A stretch of DNA of 64,000 nucleotides from Onthophagus taurus (GCF_036711975.1 NC_091973.1:14260001-14324000), one strand, 5' to 3'; shown: positions 19,670 to 31,289, numbered from the stretch's first letter. Numbers and translations: made by a program. Notes: generated by a model not told the origin, from the sequence alone.

Positions 19670-20291
19670 AAAATATCTCGCAGGTGGATCATGACTCATC
19701 TACTACTAACAAGTTAGTTGACCTCCTCCTCAAACCTGTCCTCCCAAAAAATTTGCCGATTCAAGAACCTCCTCGCATATTCTTAAATACCTGTACACCT
19801 TTACATAATAAAATAAAAAATATCTCGCAGGTAAGTTATGACTCACTTGTTTGTATACCTACATGTCTCAAAACCGTATACCTTTGTGTATAATAATAAA
19901 TTAAGAGATATATCGAAAACATTAACAGTTCATTGAGAAGCGTCGAAGGATAAACATAGTAATTGTTTTCATCTAGGTAAACAGGTTACATATAAAGATA
20001 AATTTTTAATAACATAACCTAAATAAAGATACATTTTTAATAAAGATAAATTTTTAATAATTTCGTCAAAATAACATAACCTTCTCAAGTTAATTGACCT
20101 CCTCCTCTCTTCATCGAATCTCCTCCGACCCTCAAAAGAATCTCCTCCGACCCTCAAAAGAATCGCCGATTCAAGAACCTCCTCTCCTCATCGAACCTCC
20201 TCTGACCCCCAAAAAATTTGCCGATTCAAGAACCTCCTCCTAGAACGCAGGTTCGAGGAGGAGGTTCTTGAATCGGCGAATCTATACTACT
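19670..20291 (-). repeat. Polinton right terminal inverted repeat
   Basis: Reverse complement of the left repeat. It differs by a short internal duplication of the 'tcctccgaccctcaaaagaa' unit (20121-20162) and by scattered changes in its inner part. The terminal hairpin lies at 20220-20277 (arms 20220-20241 and 20256-20277). Confidence 0.85.
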
Positions 20292-20306
20292 CCAGTGAGC
20301 TCCCAG

Positions 20307-22316
20307 CATTGAGGTCTTATATATAATCTAGAGTGCGTATGCTATTGTCCCCACCACGCCAAAAATGAAGCCCAAAAGGTCGCCATGTTGGATGTACCAA
20401 TTTAGCGGGAAATTCGAAATTCTTATATATACTTATGCAAGAATTTACATTATTATAAACTGGAAAGACAGAAAATAATAATCAAAATAAAACACATTAA
20501 TTTTTTATTGATAAATAATTATTAATTAGATAATATTTTAACAGAACTTAATAATTTTTAACATAAACTAAGAAGAAAATATTACCTTTTGTTTATAGAT
20601 AATTGTTAGTTTATTTTAAAAGAACTGAACATTCCTTAATAATAAATTTTACTTGAACTTCAAATCAAGTAACCAGAAACATTTTATGGACTGTTGTAAA
20701 TAATCTTCCAACCTACCAAATTACAAAAATATATGTGAAACAAGAAGAATTCGAAAACCTACAACAAAAATAAAACTTTAATAAGAATAACAACATAAAA
20801 AATTAAAAAATATTAAAAAATATTACTCATAAGCCTTAGATGACAAAAAATTAAGCGTTAATGCAAATGTCCTTAAATCCGCATCAAACTTTTTTTTAAT
20901 AGTATAATCATTCTTTTTTTTGCAAGGCACATCTAGAAAGAAGACTATCTAAAACATCTACAAAATATGAAATTATACAAGAATATTTTAATAGAAAAAT
21001 AGAACAAGTCACCTGAAAAGGAATGTTCTAAAATATTTTCTGCTATTGCCGAAATTTTACCACTTTGTTTCAAGTTATTTAATAGTGCTTTGCCATTACA
21101 GATTTTCTTTTTCTGATGCCTCAAATTTTGCTGAAGCAAATGAATTTTTTTCTTGTAAAAAACCATTTTTTTTCTTAACATCTGTACTTCTTTATATAAT
21201 TTTTCATCATTAATGCAGTAGGTATGGTCTAAAACGACTCTTCGCCTTTTTTCTGAAACCTAAATCGTGCACTTGTGACTATGTAGTTGTTGTGTGTAGA
21301 TCTAAATAACTTTCTTACATCAGGTTCGTTATCGAATGACAGCTTAAGATTCCGCTTTAATCGGAATCTGTTACTTTTAACCCTAGAAGTTTTAGGTGTA
21401 TGCCAATTGCCCTATATGATAACAAGTTATTGAAGATGTGTGAAACATATTAGATTATGCTCAACATGCTGCAGAGTATACTTACACAAATGTACACATA
21501 TTCACATAAATACAGGTTAAAAATAATTGATCTACTTACGTTCAAGCGAAAGCATTGCTAAGTACTTATTTAACTACCTACCTAATGTATATTAATCACA
21601 TTAAAATACCTACACACTTTATTGTCAAGTGTTCTTGATTATAAATTAAAATTTATTCTTTTTTGAAGTAAACTAAAATAAATTCTTAAAATAAATAACA
21701 TAAAATATATTCTTGTTGGATTAGATTTCAAGGTGTATTCAAACAATTCTTCACTAACCTGTATTTTTGTCGGTACACAACCTAATTTTACTCGAACATT
21801 AGGCCCCGATTTGTCCAAACTCTCATTATTAAAATGATCACTACAAATAAAAATAGTCTTTACAGTGCGCTTTACATTCCCTTCCAAAACTTCTATCCAC
21901 TTTCTCTTCAAAATCGCATAGTCTGGAATTCTAAATAAATAAAAACAGAATTATTTACAAGATTATTTACATTCCGAAAGTAGCAACTTACTGGTGAAAC
22001 GTAATATTTTTGTTTTTATACGAATTTTTACAAGTGATAACACTACATGTTCGTCCCATGTTTACTAAAATTTGTCCTAAAAAACACAATAACACAAACC
22101 AAACACAACACTGGAAAATAACGACGTATCCAAATACGAAACCGTATACGAAACTACGAAAGTGACGTTTATGAGAATTTTGAGGTTATAATTCTAGGGA
22201 CAAGAGAGATTTGAAACTATAGCTAAGTTCAGGTCGGTACATCCAACATGTCCGACTTTCTGATTACCCCCACCACCACCACATACGCACTCTAGATTAT
22301 ATATAAGACCTCAATG
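20307..22316. mobile_element. P-like (THAP) DNA transposon, internally deleted, 2,010 bp
   Basis: The ends are perfect 35-bp inverted repeats starting CATTGAGGTCTTATATATAA (20307-20341 and 22282-22316). An 8-bp direct repeat, GCTCCCAG, flanks them (20299-20306 and 22317-22324); 8 bp is the duplication size of P elements. Inside are minus-strand exons for a THAP zinc finger and a following coiled-coil segment, but no catalytic domain. The element lies only 7 bases outside the Polinton end. Confidence 0.9.
20945..22059 (-). pseudogene. Truncated P-like transposase: THAP finger and coiled coil only
   Basis: Exon 1 (22059-21992) starts MGRTCSVITCKNSYK with the first Cys pair of a THAP finger. 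A donor GTAAGT and acceptor TTATTTAG remove 21991-21931. Exon 2 (21930 to about 21762) continues with IPDYAILKRKWIEVL, then ICSDHFNNES (the Cys-x2-His pair) and VKLGCVPTKIQ, the typical THAP end. A further coding piece (21181 to about 21010) reads LRKKMVFYKKKIHLLQQNLR and KQSGKISAIAENILEHSFSG, the leucine-rich dimerisation region found after THAP in P-type transposases. The GTP-binding and RNase H-like catalytic parts are absent. If expressed it would be a DNA-binding protein without transposase activity. Confidence 0.75.
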
Positions 22317-22324
22317 GCTCCCAG

Positions 22325-22979
22325 TTATTGTGAATATCATCTTTAACATCAAACGCTGTCATGTGAATCAAACCATGTCTGGAGATGAATTGAACTTTTA
22401 TTATTTTCAAAACCTGTTTTATACAATAAACTTAAACTTACATTTAAATATAACATCTGCCTTTCTTTATTTTACTTTTCGTACTGTAAACTAACTATCT
22501 TGAAACTAACTATTTAAACTAATTTTAAAAGAAAACTTTATTAAATGATAATAAAATAAAAACTAGAAACTATTCCGCAGTATATCTATTCGGCGGTCGA
22601 ATAGTTCTGCCAAAACTTGAAGTTTTTTGATTATCTACAACTACGGCTTTGAACGTATCATTAATAGTATTTTCACATGTATTATCGTATACAAATTTAT
22701 TAGTTCGTAAATTATTAAATTGGTAATCTATCTAATTTTTGAGCTTTTATCGGGTTTCAAATAAATCATATTGCGAATAATACATCGTCCATCTTCCTTT
22801 TTTATTTTATAGAATATGGCCCAATTCTCTTAATTATTATGCCAGGATGCCAGATATCTTTGGGTTTAAATTGATATCTTATCAAACTACCTGTCTTAAA
22901 ATGATTACGCAACTTTACACCTTTTTAATCATAATAACGTTTAGTTTTGTTTTGATGATTTAAAAAAATTGATTTAAAT
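22325..22979 (-). pseudogene. Gypsy-type integrase C-terminal tail remnant
   Basis: The minus-strand frame ending at a TAG at 22570-22572 reads IKKEDGRCIIRNMIYLKP near its start and ends SFGRTIRPPNRYTAE. Upstream (to about 22975), in other frames, comes sequence like an integrase SH3-like tail (FDKISI..., ASWHNN). This resembles the end of Gypsy pol, where a short beta domain follows the DDE core. There is no core or LTR, so the call is tentative. The segment lies between the P-like element and the second Polinton copy. Confidence 0.45.
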
Positions 22980-24712
22980 TAGTAGTATAGATTCGCCGAT
23001 TCAAGAACCTCCTCCTCAAACCTGCGTTCTAGGAGGAGGTTCTTGAATCGGCAAATTTTTTGGGGGTCAGAGGAGGTTCGATGAGGAGAGGAGGTTCTTG
23101 AATCGGCGATTCTTTTGAGGGTCGGAGGAGATTCGATGAAGAGAGGAGGAGGTCAATTACCTTGAGAAGGTCATGTTATTTTGACGAAATTATTAAAACT
23201 TTATCTTTATTAAAAATGTATCTTTATTTAGGTTATGTTATTAAAAATTTATCTTTATATGTAACCTGTTTACCTAGATGAAAACAATTACTATGTTTAT
23301 CCTTCGACGCTTCTCAATGAACTGTTAATGTTTTCGATATATCTCTTAACTTATTGTACACAAAGGTATACGGTTTTGGGACATGTAGGTATACAAATAA
23401 GTGAGTCATGATCTACCTGCGGGATATTTTTTTAAAATTTATTGTGTGAAGGTATACGGAGCTTTAAAATATGCGAGGAGGTTCTTGAATCGGCAAATTT
23501 TTTTGGGGGGATACGTTCGAGGAGGAGGTCAATTAACTTAATACTAGTAAGTGAGTCATGATCTACCTGCGAGATATTTTTTTAATTTATTATGCAGAGG
23601 TATACGGAGTTATAAATATACATGTATACAAACGCACTCGTAGACGTAGTTCTTTCATAACAAGTAGAAGTGTACAACATTAAATTGTAAAATGGTCGTG
23701 TGTGAGGATTGTGGAAAAAGTTTTACTCGAGTTGACAATTTAAAAAGACATCAACGATTATCTTGTATTGGCAAGAGAATCAAGCTTGACGCACCGCAAA
23801 TTCCAAAAGCAGTAAAATGTGAGGCTTGCGATGATTATGTAAATAGACAATGTTGCTCTGCACATTTACGAAGCAACGCACACAAGCGTAACGCTTTTGT
23901 TATAATCGATGACGGAGTGGAGAGAATAGCTGGAGCATTCGGTGACAAAATCGTCAGTTATCGAATAAGTGAATAAGGTTTTTTTGTGGATTTGGATGAA
24001 TTTTCCCATAGAATTCGAGAAAAAATACTAAATCTAATACAAAGCGCAATCGATATTCACCGAAATGTAAAATTAAATATGGAATGTTTTGGTTTGTATT
24101 TTTTACAATCAAAGGAAGACTGAAATAAAATCATTCAATACGAAAAATAAGGTAGTATCATTAGCGTCGGATCTGTATAAAATATATAAGGAATTTATTG
24201 ATGAAATTTCATCAAAAATGTCAGAATTCCAGGAACGAGATTCAGGTAAGCGTAATGTGACATAATATACCTATATATTAAAAAATAAATGTTTCAATAT
24301 TTTATTTAGGATGGACTTTAATGCAAATTCTCTATATGGAGTTAAATTTAAACAAATATAATCCTATCAGAGCATCTAATTACATCGATCTACCATCGCA
24401 AATAAAAGCAAAGCGTGCTGTGATAAATATACAAAACGCGGATGATGCATGTTTTGCATGGGCTGTAACATCCGCACTACATGAACCGAACGGTTTACCA
24501 CAGAGGACATCTTCGTATCCGAATTACCTAGACTGCGGCTTAGACTATTCAAATATTGTTTTTCCAGTTAAATTACGAGATATACCTGTATTTGAAAAGC
24601 AGAACAAACTATCTATTAATGTATATGGAATAAATGAGTATTTTAAAGACGGTGTTATGAATTATGACATAATTACAATGTATATATGTCGACAAAAAGA
24701 AGAAAGACATAT
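22980..24712 (+). mobile_element. Second Polinton copy, left end only (truncated)
   Basis: About 95% or more identical by eye to 5076-6875 of the first copy, including the terminal hairpin and the polymerase exon 1, intron and part of exon 2. It lacks about 79 bases corresponding to 5753-5810 (the leader before the polymerase ATG). It ends abruptly at 24712, where a Gypsy LTR begins. No right end of this copy is in the window. Confidence 0.9.
23692..24712 (+). pseudogene. polB: Polinton DNA polymerase fragment (second copy)
   Basis: Same start and zinc finger as the first copy. A nonsense change makes TAA at 23974 where copy 1 has GAA, and a 2-base deletion near 24120 shifts the frame. The intron (24246-24309) is conserved. 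The second exon is open up to the break at 24712, reaching the part equivalent to CRQKEERHI in the first copy. None of the polymerase catalytic motifs are present. Confidence 0.9.
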
Positions 24713-24882
24713 TGTAGTGTATTAAAGTACAAACATGTTTAAAAAGCCTCCCCTCTACTCACGATCGTCGATCGGTGCGCAATGCCGATCGCCCCGACAC
24801 TGATTAATGGGTTGTCATAAGGTTAAGTGGTATTGAATATATTATAGTAAAATATGTACGTAGTTTTTATTCATACACTACA
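24713..24882 (+). repeat. Gypsy 5' LTR (170 bp)
   Basis: Starts TGTAGTGTATTAAAG and ends TTCATACACTACA, the TG...CA form of an LTR, immediately followed by a primer-binding-like sequence GTGGCGACGAGGATATT (24883-24899) and then gag. The outer ends are short inverted repeats (TGTAGTGTAT / ATACACTACA). No 3' LTR copy was found, because the element is cut at about 25793. Confidence 0.75.
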
Positions 24883-24904
24883 GTGGCGACGAGGATATTA
24901 AAGA

Positions 24905-25793
24905 ATGGTTGACAAAGAAGATGAAACACGCGGTAGTATGAGAAATATTGGTATACAGCATGAGTTCGATCCGAAAAATATAGAACGGACGGTGCATCGA
25001 GGTCGGCTGGAACAATTTTTTATTGCAAATGGTATTGTCGAAGACCGAATTAAGAAAGCAATCCTCATCAACAGTTTGTCCCAGGAACCCTACAAGTTAG
25101 TAGAAAGTTATTTAATGCCAAAAAAATTATCAGATTGTCCATATGCGGATATAATAAGCGTTTTAAACAAATTTTATTCTAAGAAAAACGTGATCTTTGC
25201 TGAGCGCCATGTTTTTTACGCCGCAAAGAAAGACGTTTATGAAAACGTACAGTCATGGGCAGTTAGAATAAAGAAATTAGCAACTAATTGTGAATTTGAG
25301 GCATTCCTTGAGACTGCGATGCGGGACAAATTCATTGTAGGCATAGGCGATAGAAAAATCATAGATCGCTTATTTGCCGAAGACGACAAGTTAACCTTCG
25401 AGAAGGCGGTCGAAATCGCGGAACTGGTTGAGTCAGTTTTGGACGGCTACGGGGTTGCGGCGAGCGAGGCTAGCGGCGGCGTTTCCCGATTCAAGACCGA
25501 GCCCGTAGAAGAAGAAATCCTGCGGCTGGATCAGCGATGGCACAGAAATAGGGGAAGAGGGAAGTCGGAGCGAGGCGGACATGGTACAAGATTCACGCGC
25601 GGCCAGAGCGGCCGAGCTTATGCACACAAGACGCCGACGTCAGCCGGTGCGTCATCAGCAAGGGGTGACATCCACGGTGGTGGCGGCGCAGTAAGGTGTT
25701 ATAGATGCGGTAACGTAAATCACAGGGCAGATAGATGTAAATATAAAAATTATATTTGTAATTCTTGTGGCAAAATAGGACAAAATAGGAATG
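24905..25793 (+). pseudogene. gag: Gypsy gag polyprotein, truncated at zinc knuckles
   Basis: The open frame starts MVDKEDETRGSMRN, 22 bases after the LTR. The helical capsid part includes KKAILINSLSQEPYKLVES, FYSKKNVIFAERHVFY and MRDKFIVGIGDRKIIDRL, typical of Mag-like Gypsy Gag. A basic Gly/Arg-rich segment follows, then one full zinc knuckle CYRCGNVNHRADRC and the beginning of a second (CNSCGKIG). The second knuckle is interrupted where piggyBac sequence begins (about 25793), so protease and pol are missing. Gag packages element RNA in the cytoplasm. Confidence 0.8.
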
Positions 25794-26160
25794 TAAGACA
25801 CAATCGTCTATTTTTTTGAAAAGCAAACATGCTAGAGAATGCTGGACGTTCTTTTGTGTTCACAAAATCAAGAGGTAGTTCTTTCTTGTTTTTCCTTATG
25901 GTACCCACAAGTGTTAGATCGTGATTTTGCCACAGGTCGTCAACTAACGGATAACTGGTGAACCAATTATCCGTTGTAACATTCCTGTCTGTTTTAGAAA
26001 TTGATTCAATCAAACGTAACACTACGTTTTTTGAGTCATTAGGCACTTGGCAAGGCCCCGGAGATTGTTGACCAACATATACTTCTTGGTTGAAAGTATG
26101 GTACGTTTTTGCATCTGCTAAAGCGATTTCGATGTCCGCATAGGCTATCTCCGAAACTAA
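25790..26160 (-). pseudogene. piggyBac transposase fragment
   Basis: Minus strand, reading ALADAKTYHTFNQEVYVGQQ, then KTDRNVTTDNWFTSYPLVDDLW, TLVGTIRKNKKELP and FAFQKN. The DNWFTS motif carries one catalytic Asp of piggyBac transposases (DDE_Tnp_1_7), and NVTTDNWF and LVGTIRKNK are strong family signatures. Only this central block is present. It joins the Gypsy gag on its 3' side and a MITE-like inverted repeat on its 5' side. Confidence 0.8.
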
Positions 26161-26613
26161 AAGAGATAGAAAAAAAGTAGCTTACATGTCACGATCTCGT
26201 TTTTCGAGAAAATGCTAATGCCGAAAACTCCGAACAGCTATCGTCTTTTGTTTTCGCCTTATTTTCGCAAAAACTGCAAATTTTGCGAAAACGACAATCG
26301 CGAATATCTCACTTATTATAAAAGATGGAGTATTATAAATAAAACATTATATGGGCAACTTTTTACGAAGAATTTAGTGGCGTAGGTAGAATTTTTTTCC
26401 CATCTTTTATTTTCGAGATTTTAGACGTAACTTTATTTTTTTAAATGGAAACCATAGTAGGGTATATTTCTTATATTTATTGAATAATTAACAAAAATTC
26501 ATTTTGTTCCTTTTGTTGTTGAAAAACGAGATCATGACATGTAAGCTACTTTTTTTCTATCTCTTATAGTTACGGAGATAGCCTATCCGGACATCGAGAT
26601 TGGGACACCTGTA
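26119..26613. mobile_element. Palindromic MITE (mariner-like ends), about 490 bp
   Basis: Sequence from about 26128 to 26197 (CGATGTCCGCATAGGCTATC ... GATCTCG) is repeated in reverse complement at about 26523-26605. The right end reads ...ATTGGGACACCTG followed by TA, like a Tc1/mariner terminus with a TA target. The left end has lost the outer CAGGTGTCCC-like bases. No coding capacity. It splits or borders the piggyBac fragment. Confidence 0.7.
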
Positions 26614-27140
26614 CAGTTCTACAGTTCTGTTCAGATATAATGCGAAAAGAGCCGCTCGTAGAGGCATAAAATTATACTAGAAACGACCTACGTTCACGAG
26701 GCATTCAATCCAGGTTTTACCTGCTCTGTAGTGTTGTAAAAGTTCCAAACAGGCTAGCGGGATGATGTGATTTATGGCCAAGATGACTGAATCACAAAGA
26801 AAAATTAAGAAAATAAATAAGTATAAGCAATCCATTTACTTTACGCAATTCCTGAAGTAAATGAAAATAATTACTAATAATTACTGTATTACTTTGGTAA
26901 TACAGTGGAACGATAAGTCGAACCTCATAAGAAATGAAAATTATACATATATTGATAGCACGCATGAAAAAGGTCCGATAATTTCGTAAGACCGATGATC
27001 AAATTTGATCGCGCATTTGTATGGGTTTTTTGTTTAAGTAGAAACTGCTTACATGTATGTATACAAAATATATTATTTAGTATATAATAAATAAAGGTTA
27101 CAAAAGTTAATACACATATAGTTAGTAAGTTGATACAATA
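26614..27140. other. No gene recognised
   Basis: AT-rich spacer between piggyBac remnants. A minus-strand frame (26925-27218) is protein-like only in its first residues, which belong to the piggyBac C-terminus. Nothing else supported. Confidence 0.5.
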
Positions 27141-28480
27141 ACAGATATTTCGCGATGATTCTGGTTCATCGTTGAAACAATTTTCGCATATTATTTTGGA
27201 ATGTTTTTCTAAGCACAATCAAACACCACATCTTTCGCAGCAGTAAACACTAAATGATGTTTTTCTGTTGTCAGTAAAACATAGATGACAGCGTCGTTTC
27301 TTGGCTGTTGTCGAGGTACTTAGTAATTCCACTTCTTCCACGTCAAAATGTATATACATTTGAAGCATATTTTGGATTTCCAAAGGAAGACTTACAATTT
27401 GTGCCCGTATTTTTAGTTTGTCTTCTAAAAGACTCTTGGATAAATTTTTTTAAGCAGTCCTTTCTTGAAATAAATGCATTCTTGTTCAACAGAAAAATTA
27501 TCCTTGAATTTACTGCTTTCACATTCATCAAGTGGTTAAAAATTACCATTGGCTACCTTCTCGTTGATCTGCTGACGTTGTAGTTTGCGCAAAGCTTATC
27601 GCTGACATCAACACCAGATTTGGTTCTATTGTAAAAAGAAATTATCTCCGGCTTCGCTTGTTCGTCATTAGAAATTTCGCTTGAACCTACGTGCAGATTG
27701 GACAGCAGAAGAACAGATTTTCCCTTTTTTGGTACATATGAAACAAGTGTCTCATGATCTGTATAGAAAAATATATTTCTATGTTTTAGCGATATAAAAG
27801 TTCACGTTTATTTTTCCTAATTGTACCTACATAGGAGATTTTATTTTCTTCCAGTTGTTTCACTAATTTTAGAGTAGTAAACCAATTGTCTGCAGTGATG
27901 TTTCGACTAGATCTATGAATCGGTCTGGACAATCTTATAACTATGGAATCAGCCGAATTTGGTTGAAAGGCCTGAAAGGACCTTCCGGTTGTTATCCACA
28001 GTATACTTCCATGTTACTGGTATAATACAGTTTTGCATCACTCAGATAAAATATTTTTATGCTATACTAGGTGGGTTTCGATGGTATATATTGTCGAACA
28101 GGACAGTTATATTTTCTCCTAACTCAAAATGTTTTCGAAAATTCTCAATAAACATTGTAAACATTTCTCTCACTGCAGCCAATTTGTCAACTTTCTGTTC
28201 CTGGTATCTTTAGCGTCGAAGCGTAAGCACCCTATTAGGAATCTGAAACGTTTTTCTGGCATTATCATTCGAAAAATATCTATCCTTAAACCATCAGTAG
28301 TCCAAAAATCGGACAATCAAGCGCTAGATAGAGCAAGCCTAAAAATGCCTTCATTTCTGCAGTATTAGTAGATTGGCAGTTTCTTGCTCTCTCAAACCTT
28401 TCTTTCACTTTTGCTATGTGTTGATTAGTGCGGTCTACTAATAGGTTAATGACAATTTCAGTGAAAAATAAAGTCGATGT
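27140..28480 (-). pseudogene. piggyBac transposase, near full length, decayed
   Basis: Pieces in several frames follow the piggyBac order on the minus strand. N-terminal NLLVDRTNQHIAKVKERFER (28450-28390) comes first, then CPVRQYIPSKPT (near 28090), NMEVYCG and QPEGPF (near 28000), and NITADNWFTTLKLVKQLEE with YVGTIRKNKREL (27890-27790). After these come FFYTDHETLVSYVPKKGKSV (near 27750), FNHLMNVKAVNSR and, at the end, a Cys-rich domain (CHLCFTDNRKTSFSVYCCERCG, then CLEKHSKIICENC). Internal stops and frame changes are frequent, so it is inactive. It shares motifs with but is not identical to the fragment at 25790. Confidence 0.85.
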
Positions 28481-28496
28481 TTCAACTACACTTTTT

Positions 28497-28996
28497 GCCT
28501 TGGTCGCTTCTTCTCCTATTACACCAGCATTCTCACACCTCAGCATTCTCTCACTTAAAAAACTCCTCACTGTACACACCAGATAGTCAGGCACACCCAT
28601 CTTGACCATTCCTCGTAGTATCCCTGGGACCCAGATCGCATTGAAACTGTTGGAAATGTCCAAAGCTACTACCACACTATGCCATCCTCTCTCCTTACAC
28701 CTACTCATACCTTTCACTAACCCATCCAATGCCTGTATCGTTCCTCTCCTCTTCCTGAATCCATACTGACTATCATCCAACCTTCCATGCCGCTCTACAA
28801 AAGTCAACAACCTATCCGCCAAAATTCTATCAAGCACCTTTCCCAACGCAGACGCCAAGAAAATGGGCCTAATCCCCCCATTAGGCTTGGGTAACCACAC
28901 CACCCTCGCAACCTTCCATACATCAGGGAAGACACCTTTATGGAGACACTTTCGTGTAAGCTCTAACCACCAATGTATCGCCAAATTAAGATCCAT
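28497..28996 (-). pseudogene. LINE reverse transcriptase fragment (R1/Jockey-like)
   Basis: Minus-strand open frame with WKVARVVWLPKPNGGIRPI, ALGKVLDRILADRL, DSQYGFRKRRGTIQALD (the QYGFR motif), VVVALDISNSFNAIWVPGIL and LSERMLRC. This is the fingers and first palm part of a LINE reverse transcriptase. The YADD-containing part, endonuclease and ends are missing. The frame then runs directly into piggyBac sequence (after GEEATKAKSV), showing a junction near 28497. Confidence 0.8.
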
Positions 28997-30521
28997 TGTG
29001 ATGAGTTACATTACCAACGAATCGTCTGGCGAGATAGCCCTACAGAGGAAATAAAAAGTTACGAATTAACCACAGTTACTTACGGTTTAAATTGCGCTCC
29101 GTTTTTGGCTGTTTGTTGTCTTCGTCTGTTGGCAGAGCAACATTCCAGTAATCCACCAAATGGTGCAGCGATTCTTCTGAAGGATACCTATGTCGACGAT
29201 ATTCTGTCAGGTGCTGATGGTGTTCTTGAAGCCCAGTAAGTCATCTCTCAATTACAAACGATTCTTATGGCGGGCTGCTTTCATGCTCGGAAATGGATGT
29301 TAAACCGGACGTTCTTGTGCGGGTTTCTCCAAGCGATGTTTCTCATACTTTAACAGTAGATTTAAGAGAGAATGACGCCCCAAGGGCCTTGGGATTGACC
29401 TGGATCAATTAAACTGATGAATTTTTGTTTATGTTGAGTCAAGCGAGTGAAACTTTAAATAAACTTACCCTCGGTTTATGATCGCGATTTATAATCACCG
29501 CGAAAATCTTCATGCAGGAACTTTGGATCCTTGGTCTTGATTGGGACGAGGAGTTCCCTTCTTATTTAACTACAAATTGGATCTCCTTTTTAAAAGACTT
29601 TCACAATGTCCTGCTATCCGCGTTCCGTGTTGGATTGGTACTCATAATAATACCACTTCCGTAGAGATCCACGGATTCGCCGATGCTTCAGTTCGTGCGT
29701 TCGGTGCGGTCGTTTATTTGGGTGTGATTGATGCTTCGGATGTGCGCGTTTCTCTAATTACTTCTAAATCAAAAATGGCCCTATAACATACCGGAATCAA
29801 CAAAAAAATTTTGACCAAGATAGTTTTCCCGTAACCCTTCCGCGCCAACCCCCCCAAAAAAATGAAAACACTGCCGAACCTCAACTAGCTCAGTGAAGAC
29901 GGGGAGGTTCGTTAATTTATACCCGGCGCCATGTAATTTATTACAGCGGTGTCCATCAATTAGGAAATGTAAATGTTCAGGAATAGGAATAGGCACACAA
30001 GGGTCACATATACAAAATTTCTATAAACACCTGATATTATATAAAGAAAGAAAATGTTATTTATTAAGAATAAGGAAACAAAATAAAAAAAATTGAATTG
30101 TAGTAATAAAAATGAATAATAAAAAAAATGAAAACTTTAAGATTCAAAAATATAAACTGAAGTATTATAAATCAAATTTAAATAAATGGGAAACCCACGG
30201 TTTTGGGAGAAGTTAAAATTAACTTTTAAATAAAAAAAAATCTCAAGAAAATATTCGGTATAAAAAAAAAATTCAACAAAAGAAACTGAAACAAATTGAT
30301 CCCGATACGTTTTGTTTAAAGTACTAGCTTGTCTTTTGAAACGTAATCAAATAAAAAAGAAATTCGACGAAAAAAAAATCACCCCAAAATTTAGATTTTA
30401 CCCTTACAATGTGAAACAATTTATTTGCAAGGTAAGTAAAATTTTTAAATATAATTATTATTAACCTTTTTTTTTTAATATACCAATTCAACACAATAAT
30501 GGAGACAAAATAACTTTACAT

Positions 30522-30883
30522 CATCGAGATATACTATGTTTACTGGAGTGCGTGTTTTGAGCTACAAAACGAGCCGGCCTCCCCCACCCCATAACGGTAA
30601 AAAGCTTCAACGTAACATACGTAAAATTTATTATTTATTTTTTTTTTCCTAACTATAATAACTTAAATATGTATTATTTGGTATTTTTCATCATTATTGA
30701 ATAACATTATTTGAATTACTTAGTAAATATTGAATAAATTCATGCTGAATTATATCCATTAGTTAGTACTATTTGTATTTCTTGCCGTTATAGGGTGGGG
30801 GAACATGCTGGCGAATCGGACCGTTTTCTCGACCAAGCGAATATCGTGAGCACGTACTCCAGTAAATTATATGTATCTCGATG
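30522..30883. mobile_element. Short inverted-repeat element (MITE-like), about 360 bp
   Basis: The left part CATCGAGATATACTATGTTT, then ACTGGAGTGCGTG and CCCCACCCCATAACGG, recurs in reverse complement at 30795-30883 (CCGTTATAGGGTGGGGG, CACGTACTCCAGTAAAT, ATCTCGATG). The central part is AT-rich and non-coding. No clear target duplication. Confidence 0.65.
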
Positions 30884-31289
30884 CTTTATATATACGTTCT
30901 GACCTTCATGCAGCGTTTCCTCTGGAGAGGGAAAGTATTCGGAGTCGGCAGAAGGGTACAAATTCACAACCTATTCCAAATTCACAACCTCCCTTTGTAT
31001 CGCTGGGATTACTCTAAATTTTTGTTTTGTATACTTTTGTCATCATGTTTAAATTTTTAAATTTGAATTTCAATAACGGTTTCCTCTTTACATTTTAACG
31101 CATGCGCTGTGCGCATTGTTCCAATTTGTTTCAAATAAAACAGAATTTCAGAATCAAAACAAGAAAGAAAAATTTTTACGTTGTAACGTGTTCGTCTTAA
31201 TAGTCTTAATAATTTTAACATTTATTTCCATATTTTAATTAAACTCAATAATTTCAATAGCAATGTATTCAATAACGTTTTTAGTTTAC

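Larger units (their letters stand above)
5076..20291. mobile_element. Polinton/Maverick, near full length (about 15.2 kb)
   Basis: Bounded by inverted repeats of about 600 bp and a short direct repeat. It encodes the diagnostic Polinton set: protein-primed family B DNA polymerase, retrovirus-like integrase, adenain-type cysteine protease, major and minor capsid candidates, and a phospholipase A2-like virion protein. The polymerase runs rightwards from the left end; all other genes run leftwards from the right end, so the two groups converge at about 9.64-9.74 kb. The polymerase has two frameshifts and the protease lacks an ATG, while the other main frames are open. Such elements replicate through a protein-primed polymerase and are thought to be able to make virions. 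A genome-packaging ATPase, usually present in the family, was not found. Confidence 0.93.

Noticed and set aside
19546-19893. 115-residue plus-strand frame starting near the right terminal repeat
   Set aside because: Lies mostly in the terminal inverted repeat; no counterpart frame is conserved in the left repeat and no motif is visible.
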